From NCBI GenBank assembly GCA_045647865.1, contig JAZRMW010000001.1, forward strand, positions 4,663-68,662: a stretch of DNA of 64,000 nt. The letters are read 5' to 3'. This document shows, in pieces, positions 43,777-52,609 of the stretch. The first letter of the stretch is position 1, and each line of letters starts with the position of its first letter. Origin of the DNA: Phocaeicola_A sp045647865 (GTDB lineage: Bacteria; Bacteroidota; Bacteroidia; Bacteroidales; Bacteroidaceae). Below the pieces are notes generated by a model, which made no database searches, had not been told where the DNA came from, and saw only the letters and a list, made by a program, of their open reading frames with translations. Both the position numbers and the translations under genes were made by a program.

Positions 43777-45111
43777 ATGAAAAAACTTTTATTGACCACT
43801 TTAGCTATCATAGCTACGATAACTATAACCGCCCAGACGGCCGACCCATTTCTGACATCCATCGTCAATGGTGTACCCTGGACGGATGACCACGGCAAAC
43901 CGGTAAATGCCCACGGTGCTTGCATCGTGGAGGAGAATGGGAAATACTACCTCTTTGGCGAATGGAAGAGCGACACGACGAACGCGTTTCCCGGATTTGC
44001 CTGTTATAGCAGCACCGATTTGGTGAACTGGAAGTTTGAGCGGGTAGCCCTCCCCTTGCAGAAAAATGGTCTGTTAGGTCCAAACCGCGTGGGTGAACGC
44101 CCCAAAGTGATGCGTTGTCCCAAAACGGGCGAATACATCATGCTGGCCCATACGGACGACATGCGCTACAAGGATCCACAGGTAGGACTGGCCGTGGCCA
44201 AGGAAATTACGGGCCCTTATACCTTCATCGGACCATTGCTCTACGAAGGAAAACCAATCAAACGATGGGATATGGGAACCTTCCAAGACCATGATGGCAC
44301 GGGATACCTGCTGATGCACCACGGAGACATTTACCGCTTAAGTAAAGATTATCGCAAAGCCGTGAAAAAGGTTGCTAGTGGCATCAAGGGAGGAGGCGAA
44401 TCACCCGCCATGCTACATAAAGATGGAATCTATTACCTTTTCGGTTCAAACCTGACAAGTTGGGAGCGCAACGACAATTTCTACCATACGGCCTCCAATA
44501 TTGAAGGCCCATGGACAAAGCAAGGCATCTTCTGTCCCGAAGGGACACTGACGTACAACTCGCAATCCACCTTCATCCTGCCGTTACATCGGGGCGATTC
44601 CATCGTATATATGTACATGGGCGACCGCTGGTCGTATCCGCATCAGGCCTCATCGGCCACCTATGTCTGGATGCCTATGCAGGTGAACGGCGGCAAGGTG
44701 AACATCCCGGAGTATTGGCCCGTGTGGAATCCCGTAACGATGCAGCCTGTCAAGGATTTGGGCGGCGCAGTCATCCCCGTCAATTTCAAGACCGCCACGA
44801 AAGGTGCCAAGTTGGAACTACCATTCGAAGGCACACGCATAGCCGTCATCGGACATACGTTCAACAATGGCGGATATGGCCGCATCAGCATCATCAATAG
44901 CAAAGGCCACACGGTACACACGAACCTCATTGATTTCTATAGCAAAGTGGATGACCATGGGTTGCGCTATGTCAGTCCCCTGCTCCCCCACGACCAGTAT
45001 ATCCTTGTGGTTGAATGTGCAGGCGAACATCCCCATTGGAGCAACAAGCGGGGCGATTACTTTGGTAGCCACGAGGATTGGATAACAATTGAAGAAGTAA
45101 GAATTTATTAG
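43777..45111 (+). CDS. GH43-like exo-galactosidase type with C-terminal carbohydrate-binding domain
   Basis: A 444-residue exported protein with a signal peptide ending near TITAQ. VNAHGACIVEENGKYYLFGE and FACYSSTDLVNWKFE are typical of GH43 subfamilies 24/34, which include exo-beta-1,3-galactanases and galactosidases; RPKVMRCPKTGEYIMLAH and GGGESPAMLHKDGIYYLF (with the acid Glu) follow. The last ~120 residues (from AVIPVNFKTATKG) form a beta-sandwich resembling carbohydrate-binding modules. It lies 4 bases after the previous gene and closes the cluster. Confidence 0.8.
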   Translation: MKKLLLTTLAIIATITITAQTADPFLTSIVNGVPWTDDHGKPVNAHGACIVEENGKYYLFGEWKSDTTNAFPGFACYSSTDLVNWKFERVALPLQKNGLLGPNRVGERPKVMRCPKTGEYIMLAHTDDMRYKDPQVGLAVAKEITGPYTFIGPLLYEGKPIKRWDMGTFQDHDGTGYLLMHHGDIYRLSKDYRKAVKKVASGIKGGGESPAMLHKDGIYYLFGSNLTSWERNDNFYHTASNIEGPWTKQGIFCPEGTLTYNSQSTFILPLHRGDSIVYMYMGDRWSYPHQASSATYVWMPMQVNGGKVNIPEYWPVWNPVTMQPVKDLGGAVIPVNFKTATKGAKLELPFEGTRIAVIGHTFNNGGYGRISIINSKGHTVHTNLIDFYSKVDDHGLRYVSPLLPHDQYILVVECAGEHPHWSNKRGDYFGSHEDWITIEEVRIY

Positions 45112-45140
45112 ATATTTCATCACTTTTTCCTATAAAACCC

Positions 45141-45170
45141 TTGTCTATCAGAAAATAATGTGTACCTTTG
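45141..45170 (+). promoter_or_regulatory. Promoter of rpsO
   Basis: TTG (45141-45143), a 19-base spacer and TACCTTTG (45163-45170) give a good Bacteroides promoter, 43 bases before the start codon. It overlaps an upstream in-frame ATG and so rules out the longer frame. Confidence 0.75.
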
Positions 45171-45213
45171 CACCCGCAAAATAAAGTTTTACGTTTTAAA
45201 AGTTAATTTCATT

Positions 45214-45483
45214 ATGTATTTAGACGCTGCTAAAAAGCAAGAAATCTTTGGACAATACGGAAAGTCTAACACTGATACTGGTTCAGCAGAAAGCCAGATT
45301 GCATTGTTTTCATACCGTATTTCCCATTTGACGGAGCACTTGAAAAAGAACCGTAAAGATTATAGCACTGAAAGAGCATTGACTATGTTGGTAGGTAAGC
45401 GCCGTGCCCTCCTTAACTACTTGAAGGATCGCGACATCAATCGCTACCGTGCTATCGTTAAGGCTCTTGGCTTGCGTAAGTAA
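45214..45483 (+). CDS. rpsO: 30S ribosomal protein S15
   Basis: An 89-residue protein, the standard length of S15. It binds the central domain of 16S rRNA and helps assemble the platform of the small subunit. The signature GSAESQIALFSYRISHLTEHL and KRRALLNYLKDRDINRYRAI are complete. ATG 45214 starts MYLDAAKK; the frame extends to 45160 but crosses the promoter. Monocistronic with its own terminator. Confidence 0.97.
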   Translation: MYLDAAKKQEIFGQYGKSNTDTGSAESQIALFSYRISHLTEHLKKNRKDYSTERALTMLVGKRRALLNYLKDRDINRYRAIVKALGLRK

Positions 45484-45506
45484 TCTGTACTTACAGCGAA
45501 AGCAAA

Positions 45507-45541
45507 AAAGAGGGTGTGCAACATTGCATACCCTCTTTCTT
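45507..45541 (+). terminator. Terminator after rpsO
   Basis: A 15-bp stem (one G-T pair) runs from AAAGAGGGT (45507-45515) to ACCCTCTTT (45530-45538), followed by CTTTA. The bases 45542-45637 hold no further feature. Confidence 0.8.
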
Positions 45542-45637
45542 TATCAGTAAACCTAAGTCGGTCATCAGAAGGAGCTGATATAACTACGTATTAAATCCAG
45601 CCTCGATGTGAGACCTGCAGATTCTACAGGTTTGGAC

Positions 45638-46441
45638 TTACCTTCTTTCTCTCAACTCCCAAAAAGCTACGGCCGAAGCCGCTGCTACATTGAGCGAATC
45701 AACATGATGAGACATCGGAATACGGACAACATAATCTGCTTCTGAAATGACCTCGTGGGCCAAGCCATCCCCTTCAGTACCCATCACAATGGCCAAACGG
45801 GGTTCTTCACGCAAAGCAGGATGATCAATGCTGATAGAATCATCAGTCAAGGCCATGGCAGCAGTACGGAATCCCAATTGATGAAGACTATCTATAGGCC
45901 CTTCAAGCCATGTCCAAGGCACTAAAAACACAGAACCCATCGACACACGGACAGCACGACGATTGAGCGGATCACACGATGTAGGGGTAAGCAATACGGC
46001 ATCAATACCCAATGCTGCAGCCGAACGGAAAATGGCACCGATATTAGTGGTATCCACTACCCCATCAATCACTACGATACGACGAGCATCACGACAAACT
46101 TCTTCCATAGGCTTGGGCATAGGACGCTTCATGGCACACAACACCCCTCGTGTAAGATTATACCCTGTCAGTTTACCAAGTAATCCACGCTCACCCGTAT
46201 ATACAGGAATATCACCACAACGATGGATGATATCCGCCGCATCACCGATAATATGTTTCTTTTCGCACAACAATGCCAAAGGCTCATATCCCGCATTTAA
46301 TGCAACATGAATAACTTTAGGACTTTCGGCAATAAAAATTCCCTTTTCAGGCTCTATACGATTACGAAGTTGAGCTTCAGTAAGTGTACCGAAAACTTCA
46401 ACCCCCGCTTCATCCAAGGATGAAATAGTAATGATTGGCAT
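45638..46441 (-). CDS. TrmH/SpoU-family RNA 2'-O-methyltransferase
   Basis: A 267-residue SPOUT methyltransferase acting on tRNA or rRNA ribose. The N-terminal substrate-binding part contains RNRIEPEKGIFIAESPKVI; the SPOUT motifs are VVDTTNIGAIFRSAAALG (motif 1, with the catalytic N and R), LAIVMGTEGDGL (motif 2) and VRIPMSHHVDSLNVAAASAV (motif 3, knot). The start at 46441 (MPIITISSL) is chosen over the frame's earlier ATG at 46480, which would add a hydrophobic, low-complexity stretch lying in the upstream terminator. Confidence 0.92.
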   Translation of the reverse strand: MPIITISSLDEAGVEVFGTLTEAQLRNRIEPEKGIFIAESPKVIHVALNAGYEPLALLCEKKHIIGDAADIIHRCGDIPVYTGERGLLGKLTGYNLTRGVLCAMKRPMPKPMEEVCRDARRIVVIDGVVDTTNIGAIFRSAAALGIDAVLLTPTSCDPLNRRAVRVSMGSVFLVPWTWLEGPIDSLHQLGFRTAAMALTDDSISIDHPALREEPRLAIVMGTEGDGLAHEVISEADYVVRIPMSHHVDSLNVAAASAVAFWELRERR

Positions 46442-46456
46442 CGTCTTATAATAGTA

Positions 46457-46496
46457 ATAAAAAAAAGAAAGGTGCATCAATCAAGTACACCTTTCT
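46457..46496 (-). terminator. Terminator after the envelope operon
   Basis: On the minus strand AGAAAGGTG and CACCTTTCT (46466-46496) form a 9-bp stem followed by a run of eight or more T. It ends the transglutaminase-like gene and precedes the methyltransferase gene on the same strand. Confidence 0.8.
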
Positions 46497-46504
46497 TACA
46501 ATAT

Positions 46505-48268
46505 TTACATTTCCGTTTCTCCTTTTTCCAACAATACAAGCTTTATCTGGGTCTTATCTACATTCGGTTGGCTGAATCCGGCATTGGCTCCAATAAATGC
46601 AGGGTCACAAATGGTAAATCTCTTATTTTCCAACATGACATAATCCCCCTTTTCGTTTCCAGGAATATGAACGGCTGTTGCCAAATGACCGGGATAATAA
46701 ACCAAAACGACATCCAGCTCCAACAAATCACGAATGATGCGCGAGAACAAGATAGCACGGTCTTCGCAATCACAGAAAGGATAATGGAGCGATTCCTCTG
46801 CAAAGAAAGCACGATCGTGTCCCCACACTTTGTCATCATACTCGTATGCCAAAGAGGTCTGCACAAAATTCAGCAAACGATTGACCGCATCTTTCACCGG
46901 ATACCCTTCTATAGCCTTTTCCAAAGCCGGATACAGTTCATCCTTCATATCCTCAGCCATAGGTTTATTGGCATACAGTGCCCAACGGCGCATGAAATCG
47001 TCCTGTGCATTATATGTTGAAGGATATTTTCCATAAAAATCCAAAAGGTTCTTGTTAGAACTTACCGTAGCTTGGATTTCAGGGAACCTCTTTGAAACCA
47101 AATTACGCGTACCTGCGATTTCCATCGCAAACAAGGGTGCTTTAGGCATAGCAAGCGACATGGATTGTTCTTTTTTAAAAGCCGCCTTACACACATTTAA
47201 ACGAGTTTCTTGAGAGTTGTCCATAACATAATACTTCTCACCATCAAACTGGAAATAACTCTTTCCAGTAATCAACTCTTGTGAAGCGACCAATAAGAAT
47301 AATTTTTTTCCATCCTTATTCGTTGCCATACGCATCTTATAACCTGATTGGCAATAGATATAAGCTGTCAAGAAAGTGGCTTCATTACATTCTCCACCGA
47401 AGAATGCCTTGCTCAGTTCCTGCAACATCTGCAAATAAGCCCAGTCGCATAATTGGAAAGTTTCACGCAACATCAAGCAGTCATAAATGAGATTTCGGTA
47501 ATTATCACCCGAACAGAGTTCCCATGCATCTGCTATGCTGTTTGCACTACAATTCTTCAATTTAAAACGATGGCTTTCGTCTATACGGACCATTCCATCG
47601 GTATTCCAGAACTTAAAGGCGAAATATTTCTCAACGGTTCTAGGTTTAACCTCAATATCAACAGGTTTTACGGCCAATCCTTTATCTGGTTTGTTGTCAA
47701 CCATTGGTTTGTTGATATCAGTAGTCCCTTTCGGAACATTAGGTTTAACAGCAATATCAATGGGTTTAACAGCTAATCCCTCACCGGGTTTTATATCAAT
47801 CACAGGTTTATTGATAATGGTTCCATCCTTCGGAAGGATAGGTCTGGCATCAATTTCGACAGGAGTCACTTCCAATCTATTATCATTATTAATCGTAAAG
47901 ATTGGTTTAGTGAGAGGCATTTCATCTATTGGAATGATAGGCAGAGGCTGCAATGAAGGCTCTGCAGCAGGTATAATGTCCAAATAAGGTAAAGCTTTGC
48001 CTTCATACTCCTTACCCAAATCTTTCTCTGGGAAGAAAACCGGTGGTATAGGTTTGTCATCCAATGGTCTTTCCAAAGCAGGGAGTACTTCGCGTTCAGG
48101 CCAATTCTGCCGAATAAAATCGGCATATTCCTTGTTTATTCTATTGCGGAACTCGTGATAAGTCTCTTTTATATTCTTCGTAAACTTATCAAACTCTTCT
48201 CGATAGTTCTGAGCCATTCCCGATGTAGCGCAAAGCGCGAAAAATGACAATAGTACGATTTTCTTCAT
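46505..48268 (-). CDS. Exported transglutaminase-like protein with Pro-rich tandem repeats
   Basis: A 587-residue exported protein (signal peptide ending near GMAQ). Residues about 25-90 are helical and charged. From about 115 to 210 comes a Pro/Lys/Asp-rich stretch with two near-copies of a ~33-residue unit (GLAVKPIDIAVKPNVPKG, GLAVKPVDIEVKPRTVEK), probably extended. The C-terminal domain has a papain/transglutaminase triad candidate: C499 in YPFCDCEDRA, H534 in LATAVHI and D555 in FTICDPAF. It could act as a cysteine protease, a peptide cross-linker or an amidase in the periplasm. Last gene of the three-gene minus operon. Confidence 0.7.
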   Translation of the reverse strand: MKKIVLLSFFALCATSGMAQNYREEFDKFTKNIKETYHEFRNRINKEYADFIRQNWPEREVLPALERPLDDKPIPPVFFPEKDLGKEYEGKALPYLDIIPAAEPSLQPLPIIPIDEMPLTKPIFTINNDNRLEVTPVEIDARPILPKDGTIINKPVIDIKPGEGLAVKPIDIAVKPNVPKGTTDINKPMVDNKPDKGLAVKPVDIEVKPRTVEKYFAFKFWNTDGMVRIDESHRFKLKNCSANSIADAWELCSGDNYRNLIYDCLMLRETFQLCDWAYLQMLQELSKAFFGGECNEATFLTAYIYCQSGYKMRMATNKDGKKLFLLVASQELITGKSYFQFDGEKYYVMDNSQETRLNVCKAAFKKEQSMSLAMPKAPLFAMEIAGTRNLVSKRFPEIQATVSSNKNLLDFYGKYPSTYNAQDDFMRRWALYANKPMAEDMKDELYPALEKAIEGYPVKDAVNRLLNFVQTSLAYEYDDKVWGHDRAFFAEESLHYPFCDCEDRAILFSRIIRDLLELDVVLVYYPGHLATAVHIPGNEKGDYVMLENKRFTICDPAFIGANAGFSQPNVDKTQIKLVLLEKGETEM

Positions 48269-48280
48269 AGCTAAATATTT

Positions 48281-49162
48281 CTATTCCCTTCGGATACTAA
48301 TATTTTGAACATCAACACGCATTTCTGCATCACGCGAACGACATTTTCCTTTCCATTTCATAAATTCGCTGTATGAGAGCATCCGTGGAAGGTTATCTTT
48401 TACGGATGCATCCGTTGCCTTGATAAATTCATTCGGAGAAAACATAATATAAATAATGTTTTGCTCTATACTCTTTTGGGCAGTCAAAGTATATTCATCA
48501 ACAATATCCTTTTGAGCAACAGGTGCATCTTTCCGAGAAAACAAAACGTGACGTTCACCATGTTTGACAAACTCTTTTCCATCAGCATCTTCACGATAAG
48601 GATACAAACAATATACATTATGTTCTGCATCCTGCAAATAGACAGCCAAATAACCATCTACAGGAGTTTCGAATGATACGAACAAATCATCACCTGCATA
48701 AAATTCTACATCAATATTCTTATCTGTTGTCCCATTTCGAAGAATCTTAGCTTTGAAGTCAACTACAGAAGATGAAATTTCACGCGCCTTTCCATAAACC
48801 CGAGCAATATATACAATATTATCATTGATTAATTTCTTTTCAGTTTCGGGTTCCTTGATATCTTCAAGCCATTCACCTTTCACAACAGTTTCTGCAACTG
48901 ATACAAAATCGACATAGGATTTTCCACTTTTATTTTCAACAATGGAACCATCTGCTTGTGTAATCAATGTTCCAAATTCTGCTGCTAAAGCTTCAATTTT
49001 AGCTCTTTCTATCGCGGTTCTAAAAGCTTCGGCAGGAGACATCGTCTCTGGTGCATAATACGTATATTCCCCCTTTACTTTTTGGATGCGTTGTGCCCCG
49101 ACATTAAGACACAAGCATCCAAGAAGCAAACATGTTATGATTATTCGCAAATGTGAAGTCAT
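48281..49162 (-). CDS. Exported DUF4384-domain protein
   Basis: A 293-residue exported protein (signal peptide ending near LNVGAQ). The first half (about 30-125) contains SPAEAFRTAIERAKIEALAAEF, a segment like LPP20/FlgT-type N-terminal folds, which relates it to the next gene upstream. The second half has the DUF4384 pattern DLFVSFETPVDGYLAVYLQD then NVYCLYPYRED. ATG 49162 is chosen; the longer frame would begin with TTG. In other bacteria DUF4384 occurs with envelope or caspase-like modules. It starts 32 bases after the LPP20-like gene and ends 12 bases before the transglutaminase gene. Confidence 0.75.
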   Translation of the reverse strand: MTSHLRIIITCLLLGCLCLNVGAQRIQKVKGEYTYYAPETMSPAEAFRTAIERAKIEALAAEFGTLITQADGSIVENKSGKSYVDFVSVAETVVKGEWLEDIKEPETEKKLINDNIVYIARVYGKAREISSSVVDFKAKILRNGTTDKNIDVEFYAGDDLFVSFETPVDGYLAVYLQDAEHNVYCLYPYREDADGKEFVKHGERHVLFSRKDAPVAQKDIVDEYTLTAQKSIEQNIIYIMFSPNEFIKATDASVKDNLPRMLSYSEFMKWKGKCRSRDAEMRVDVQNISIRRE

Positions 49163-49194
49163 TATTCCCTTAAATTTCAACTAATCATCAACAA

Positions 49195-49857
49195 TTACAT
49201 GCTTTCACGAACCATCTTTTCCAAAATTGCATCCAACTTGCCAGACAAGTCATCGCCCTTAGCTTTCATATTCTGACGAATAGCATCCTTAGCAGCTTCA
49301 ATGGCAAGTCCACTGTTATAAGCAACTCTTACAAGTACTTCTTTGTTGCCATTTTCGAGGGTACGATACATTTCGGCAACAGTAATAATACGACCCAATT
49401 TCTGGGTAATCAAAGCCTTGCTTGTCATGGTAGTCTCAGACAATGAAGCAGCTTCGCCAGCCGTCAACTGTTTGTTAGAAACCAGTCCTTCCACCAAAGC
49501 ACTTACTTCTGTTTGGATACTACCTGCCATATTCTGTTTGGCAAGCTGCAAAGCTTGCATCTTAGCTGCATCATAATGTTCACCGATAGACATAGCATTA
49601 CCCATCACATATTTAGGAAGTCCACTGTCTGCAATGTCATACTCCATCATATAAGCCCTGTCAAGTTGTTTCTCTATGGGGAGTGCACCAGGAGCGACTT
49701 TCCAACCCTCTTTTTTAAATTGTTTTGCCTCCTTACGAGCATCCTTACTCGCTTTCTTGTTCATCTCTTTTCTGATTTCATCAGTAGTTTTCTGTGCATA
49801 AGTTGCAGTTGTTCCAATCAAGAACATGGCCATAATGGCGAATAACACTTTTTTCAT
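49195..49857 (-). CDS. LPP20-like exported protein
   Basis: A 220-residue exported protein with a signal peptide ending near ATYAQ. A lysine-rich helix (EIRKEMNKKASKDARKEAKQ) leads to an LPP20-like domain: AAKMQALQLAKQNMAGSIQT, then LGRIITVAEMYRTLENGNKE with a beta-strand pair EVLVRVAYNSG. There is no lipobox cysteine, so it is probably periplasmic. First gene of the three-gene operon, with a -7 box upstream. Confidence 0.75.
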   Translation of the reverse strand: MKKVLFAIMAMFLIGTTATYAQKTTDEIRKEMNKKASKDARKEAKQFKKEGWKVAPGALPIEKQLDRAYMMEYDIADSGLPKYVMGNAMSIGEHYDAAKMQALQLAKQNMAGSIQTEVSALVEGLVSNKQLTAGEAASLSETTMTSKALITQKLGRIITVAEMYRTLENGNKEVLVRVAYNSGLAIEAAKDAIRQNMKAKGDDLSGKLDAILEKMVRESM

Positions 49858-49950
49858 AATTCTAAATTTTAGTTATTAATATCCTGTTTAATAGTTTGAA
49901 ATCAACGGATTAAATCCTAAAAAAGGTAATTATTCCGCACATTTTGATGA

Positions 49951-49958
49951 CAAATGTA
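49951..49958 (-). promoter_or_regulatory. -7 box for the envelope operon
   Basis: TACATTTG on the minus strand, 94 bases before the LPP20-like start, with a leader of about 85 bases. The region 49858-50187 between the divergent genes holds this box, the box at 50143 and otherwise only AT-rich sequence. Confidence 0.6.
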
Positions 49959-50142
49959 AAGGTTATATATTAAAAAAAGAAAGAAAGGGGTGTAAAAAAT
50001 GTTAAGAATGGGATATTTGTAGCCGTAAAAGAGACATTTACACGACCAAACCAATACCTAAATTCTAAAATAAACACGTCCAAAAACAATCATATATTTA
50101 AGAAAAACGGAAATACTTGTACTGTTTTCCATAAAATATGCG

Positions 50143-50150
50143 TACATTTG
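50143..50150 (+). promoter_or_regulatory. -7 box for the pectate lyase gene
   Basis: TACATTTG matches TAnnTTTG, 37 bases before ATG 50188. Confidence 0.6.
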
Positions 50151-50187
50151 TCGCGAGATACACGTAACAAACCAAAATAATAAATAT

Positions 50188-52371
50188 ATGGGAAGAATAT
50201 TCACACTTTTACCTTATCTTCTATTAGTTCTATTGACTTGTAGCCCTACACAAGCCATCACTATCAACGAAGCGAGTGGTTGGATAGAGTCTGCCTACGT
50301 GACATGGACACCTGTAGAGGGAGCAGCCAACTACCGGGTGCAATGCCGCCAATCGAAAGGTGAATATTTCACATTGGATGCTTCACTCGTACGCAATTAT
50401 GGTTCGTATGGAAGAGCAGATATTCTAGGACTGCAAGCTGGTGAATACCAATTCCGCTTGATGGCTTTGGATGCCGAAGGTAATGAAATCATTGGAGAGT
50501 CTGCCGAAACGGCACTCCTACCCGTCCGTAGCCACGACCGTGGAGGTTTTGCCCATCTGAACCATTCGGGTATAGGAGCATACAATGACGACGGTACTCT
50601 AAAAAATGGGGCCAAAGTCATCTATGTAACCGCCAAAACAGCTAGGACGGTCACTTGTGAAGTAAAGACCAGTAGCAACGGAGCTCCACAGACATTCACG
50701 GGTTTACAAACCATCCTTGATGCCCGACAAAAAGGATACGACAAAACACCGTTGGCCATCCGCATCATCGGTACCATCGAAGCTGCGGATATGGATAAGT
50801 TCTCCAGCAGTTCCGAAGGACTTCAACTCAAGGGAAAAAGTGCCTACTCCGAAATGAACATCACACTGGAGGGTGTAGGAAATGACGCAACTATACGCGG
50901 ATTCGGTATGTTGATTCGCAATTGCAAAAGTGTAGAAATCCGCAATTTGGGCATTATGCTCTGCATGGACGATTGTATTTCCATTGACTCAGACAATAGC
51001 CACTGCTGGGTTCACCACATCGACTTCTTCTACGGACAGACGGGCGGCGATAGCGACCAGACCAAGGGTGACGGTTCACTTGATTGCAAAGGCGACTCGC
51101 AATACATGACATTCTCCTACAATCACTTCTGGGATTGTGGAAAAATGGCCTTATGCGGAATGACTAATGAGAGTGGCGAAAACTTCATCACTTATCATCA
51201 CAACTGGTTCGATCATAGCGACTCGCGCCATCCACGTGTACGCACTATGACAGTACACGTTTATAACAACTATTTCGATGGAGTGGCCAAATACGGTGTG
51301 GGGGCAACCATGGGAAGCAATGTATTCGTGGAAAAAAACTACTTCCGCAATGTCAATAAACCGATGCTTATCTCTCTACAAGGCAGTGATGTGGCTAGCG
51401 GAAACAAAGGCACCTTCTCTGGTGAAAACGGAGGAATGATAAAATCCTACGGCAATGTATATGCAGAAAAGTCAGACAATTTCCGATTAGTCACTCACAA
51501 AGACAATAACACAGCCTTTGACTGCTACGAAGCCGCCACACGCGACGAACAGGTACCTGCCACATACAAGACTCTGGTCGGAGGAACCACCTATAACAAC
51601 TTTGATACCGACCCTGCCAAAATGTACATCTATACGGCAGATTTGGCTACAGACATACCCTCAATCGTCACAGGGTTCTATGGTGCCGGACGCATGCAAC
51701 ACGGAGATTTCCAATGGTTTTTTGATAACAGCGTAGATGATATCGACTATGAAGTGAACACTGCTTTGAAAACAGCAATTACGAATTACACCACAAATTT
51801 AGTTGATATATACGGAAGCTCCGATGAACAGAATAAAGAGGAAGAAAATCCAGAAGAGGGAGGTGAAGACATCCCCGACACTCCGACAGTACCCGATAAT
51901 GGCAATTATGCCTGCCACTTTACAGGACGCAAGCCATCGAACAGTTTCTACACCATCGTGGGCAACTATTCAAACAGTAAAGGAAAAGCTACGGTAAACG
52001 GTACAACATACACCGATTGTCTAAAGATTGAAAGCAGCACCAGTATCAGTTTTACCACCACCGAAGAAATGATGCTCACACTGATTTTCGCCGAAGGTTC
52101 CATTCCCAACATCAAAATTGACGGAACAAGCGTAAGCGCAACCAATAGCAACATGATTACTTGTACATTAGCTGTTGGAACACACAAAATCACCAAAGAC
52201 CGGACTTTCAATCTTTTCTATATCAATCTTACTCCCACTGCTCATAGCATCGCCCATCCACAAACGAAAGCTAACGAACATGAGACATCCTACTACGATT
52301 TGCAAGGCCGACAGATACAGAATCCTTCACACGGTATATATATATATAAAGGTAGAAAAGTCGTAAAATAA
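50188..52371 (+). CDS. Secreted pectate lyase, polysaccharide lyase family 1
   Basis: A 727-residue exported enzyme. A signal peptide (to about residue 24) is followed by a fibronectin-III-like domain (about 27-110), then the right-handed beta-helix of PL1 (about 120-510) with NLGIMLCMDDCISIDSDNSH (calcium-binding Asp region), HHIDFFYGQTGGDSDQTKGD and HHNWFDHSDSRHPRVR, which contains the catalytic-type arginine. A Glu-rich linker (EEENPEEGGED) leads to a C-terminal beta domain and a final YYDLQGRQIQNPSHGIYIYK segment, like the C-terminal sorting/anchor domains of Bacteroidetes surface enzymes. It cleaves polygalacturonate by beta-elimination. It is a single gene. Confidence 0.9.
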   Translation: MGRIFTLLPYLLLVLLTCSPTQAITINEASGWIESAYVTWTPVEGAANYRVQCRQSKGEYFTLDASLVRNYGSYGRADILGLQAGEYQFRLMALDAEGNEIIGESAETALLPVRSHDRGGFAHLNHSGIGAYNDDGTLKNGAKVIYVTAKTARTVTCEVKTSSNGAPQTFTGLQTILDARQKGYDKTPLAIRIIGTIEAADMDKFSSSSEGLQLKGKSAYSEMNITLEGVGNDATIRGFGMLIRNCKSVEIRNLGIMLCMDDCISIDSDNSHCWVHHIDFFYGQTGGDSDQTKGDGSLDCKGDSQYMTFSYNHFWDCGKMALCGMTNESGENFITYHHNWFDHSDSRHPRVRTMTVHVYNNYFDGVAKYGVGATMGSNVFVEKNYFRNVNKPMLISLQGSDVASGNKGTFSGENGGMIKSYGNVYAEKSDNFRLVTHKDNNTAFDCYEAATRDEQVPATYKTLVGGTTYNNFDTDPAKMYIYTADLATDIPSIVTGFYGAGRMQHGDFQWFFDNSVDDIDYEVNTALKTAITNYTTNLVDIYGSSDEQNKEEENPEEGGEDIPDTPTVPDNGNYACHFTGRKPSNSFYTIVGNYSNSKGKATVNGTTYTDCLKIESSTSISFTTTEEMMLTLIFAEGSIPNIKIDGTSVSATNSNMITCTLAVGTHKITKDRTFNLFYINLTPTAHSIAHPQTKANEHETSYYDLQGRQIQNPSHGIYIYKGRKVVK

Positions 52372-52420
52372 GAGGTAAAGGACAAAAATGGGAAAACAAA
52401 ACGATTTTTTTCTAAAAAAG

Positions 52421-52452
52421 TTTGCACGTATCACAAAATGTCCTTACCTTTG
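52421..52452 (+). promoter_or_regulatory. Promoter of the tRNA-Gln gene
   Basis: TTTG (52421-52424), a 20-base spacer and TACCTTTG (52445-52452): a textbook Bacteroides promoter 18 bases before the tRNA. Confidence 0.85.
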
Positions 52453-52470
52453 CACCGCATTTAGCAAAAT

Positions 52471-52544
52471 TGGGGTATGGTGTAATGGTAACACTACAGA
52501 TTCTGGTCCTGTCATTTATGGTTCGAGTCCATATACCCCAACCA
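52471..52544 (+). tRNA. tRNA-Gln (anticodon CTG)
   Basis: The acceptor stem TGGGGTA pairs fully with TACCCCA (52534-52540), followed by discriminator A and encoded CCA (52542-52544). The D arm is GTG-TAATGGTAA-CAC, the anticodon loop TTCTGGT with CTG at 52503-52505 (closing A-C pair), and the T arm TATGG-TTCGAGT-CCATA. The first-position T-A pair and the TTCTG loop fit glutamine identity and the E. coli tRNA-Gln layout. Confidence 0.93.
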
Positions 52545-52556
52545 ATAGGGGTGAGT

Positions 52557-52598
52557 GCCCGCTTCAATTAGGCTTCGGCCTTAGAGGCGGGCTTTTTT
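52557..52598 (+). terminator. Terminator after tRNA-Gln
   Basis: GCCCGC pairs with GCGGGC around an inner AGGC-TTCG-GCCT hairpin, followed by TTTTTT (52593-52598). It faces the convergent ribD gene. Confidence 0.85.
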
Positions 52599-52609
52599 AT
52601 GCCCATACT

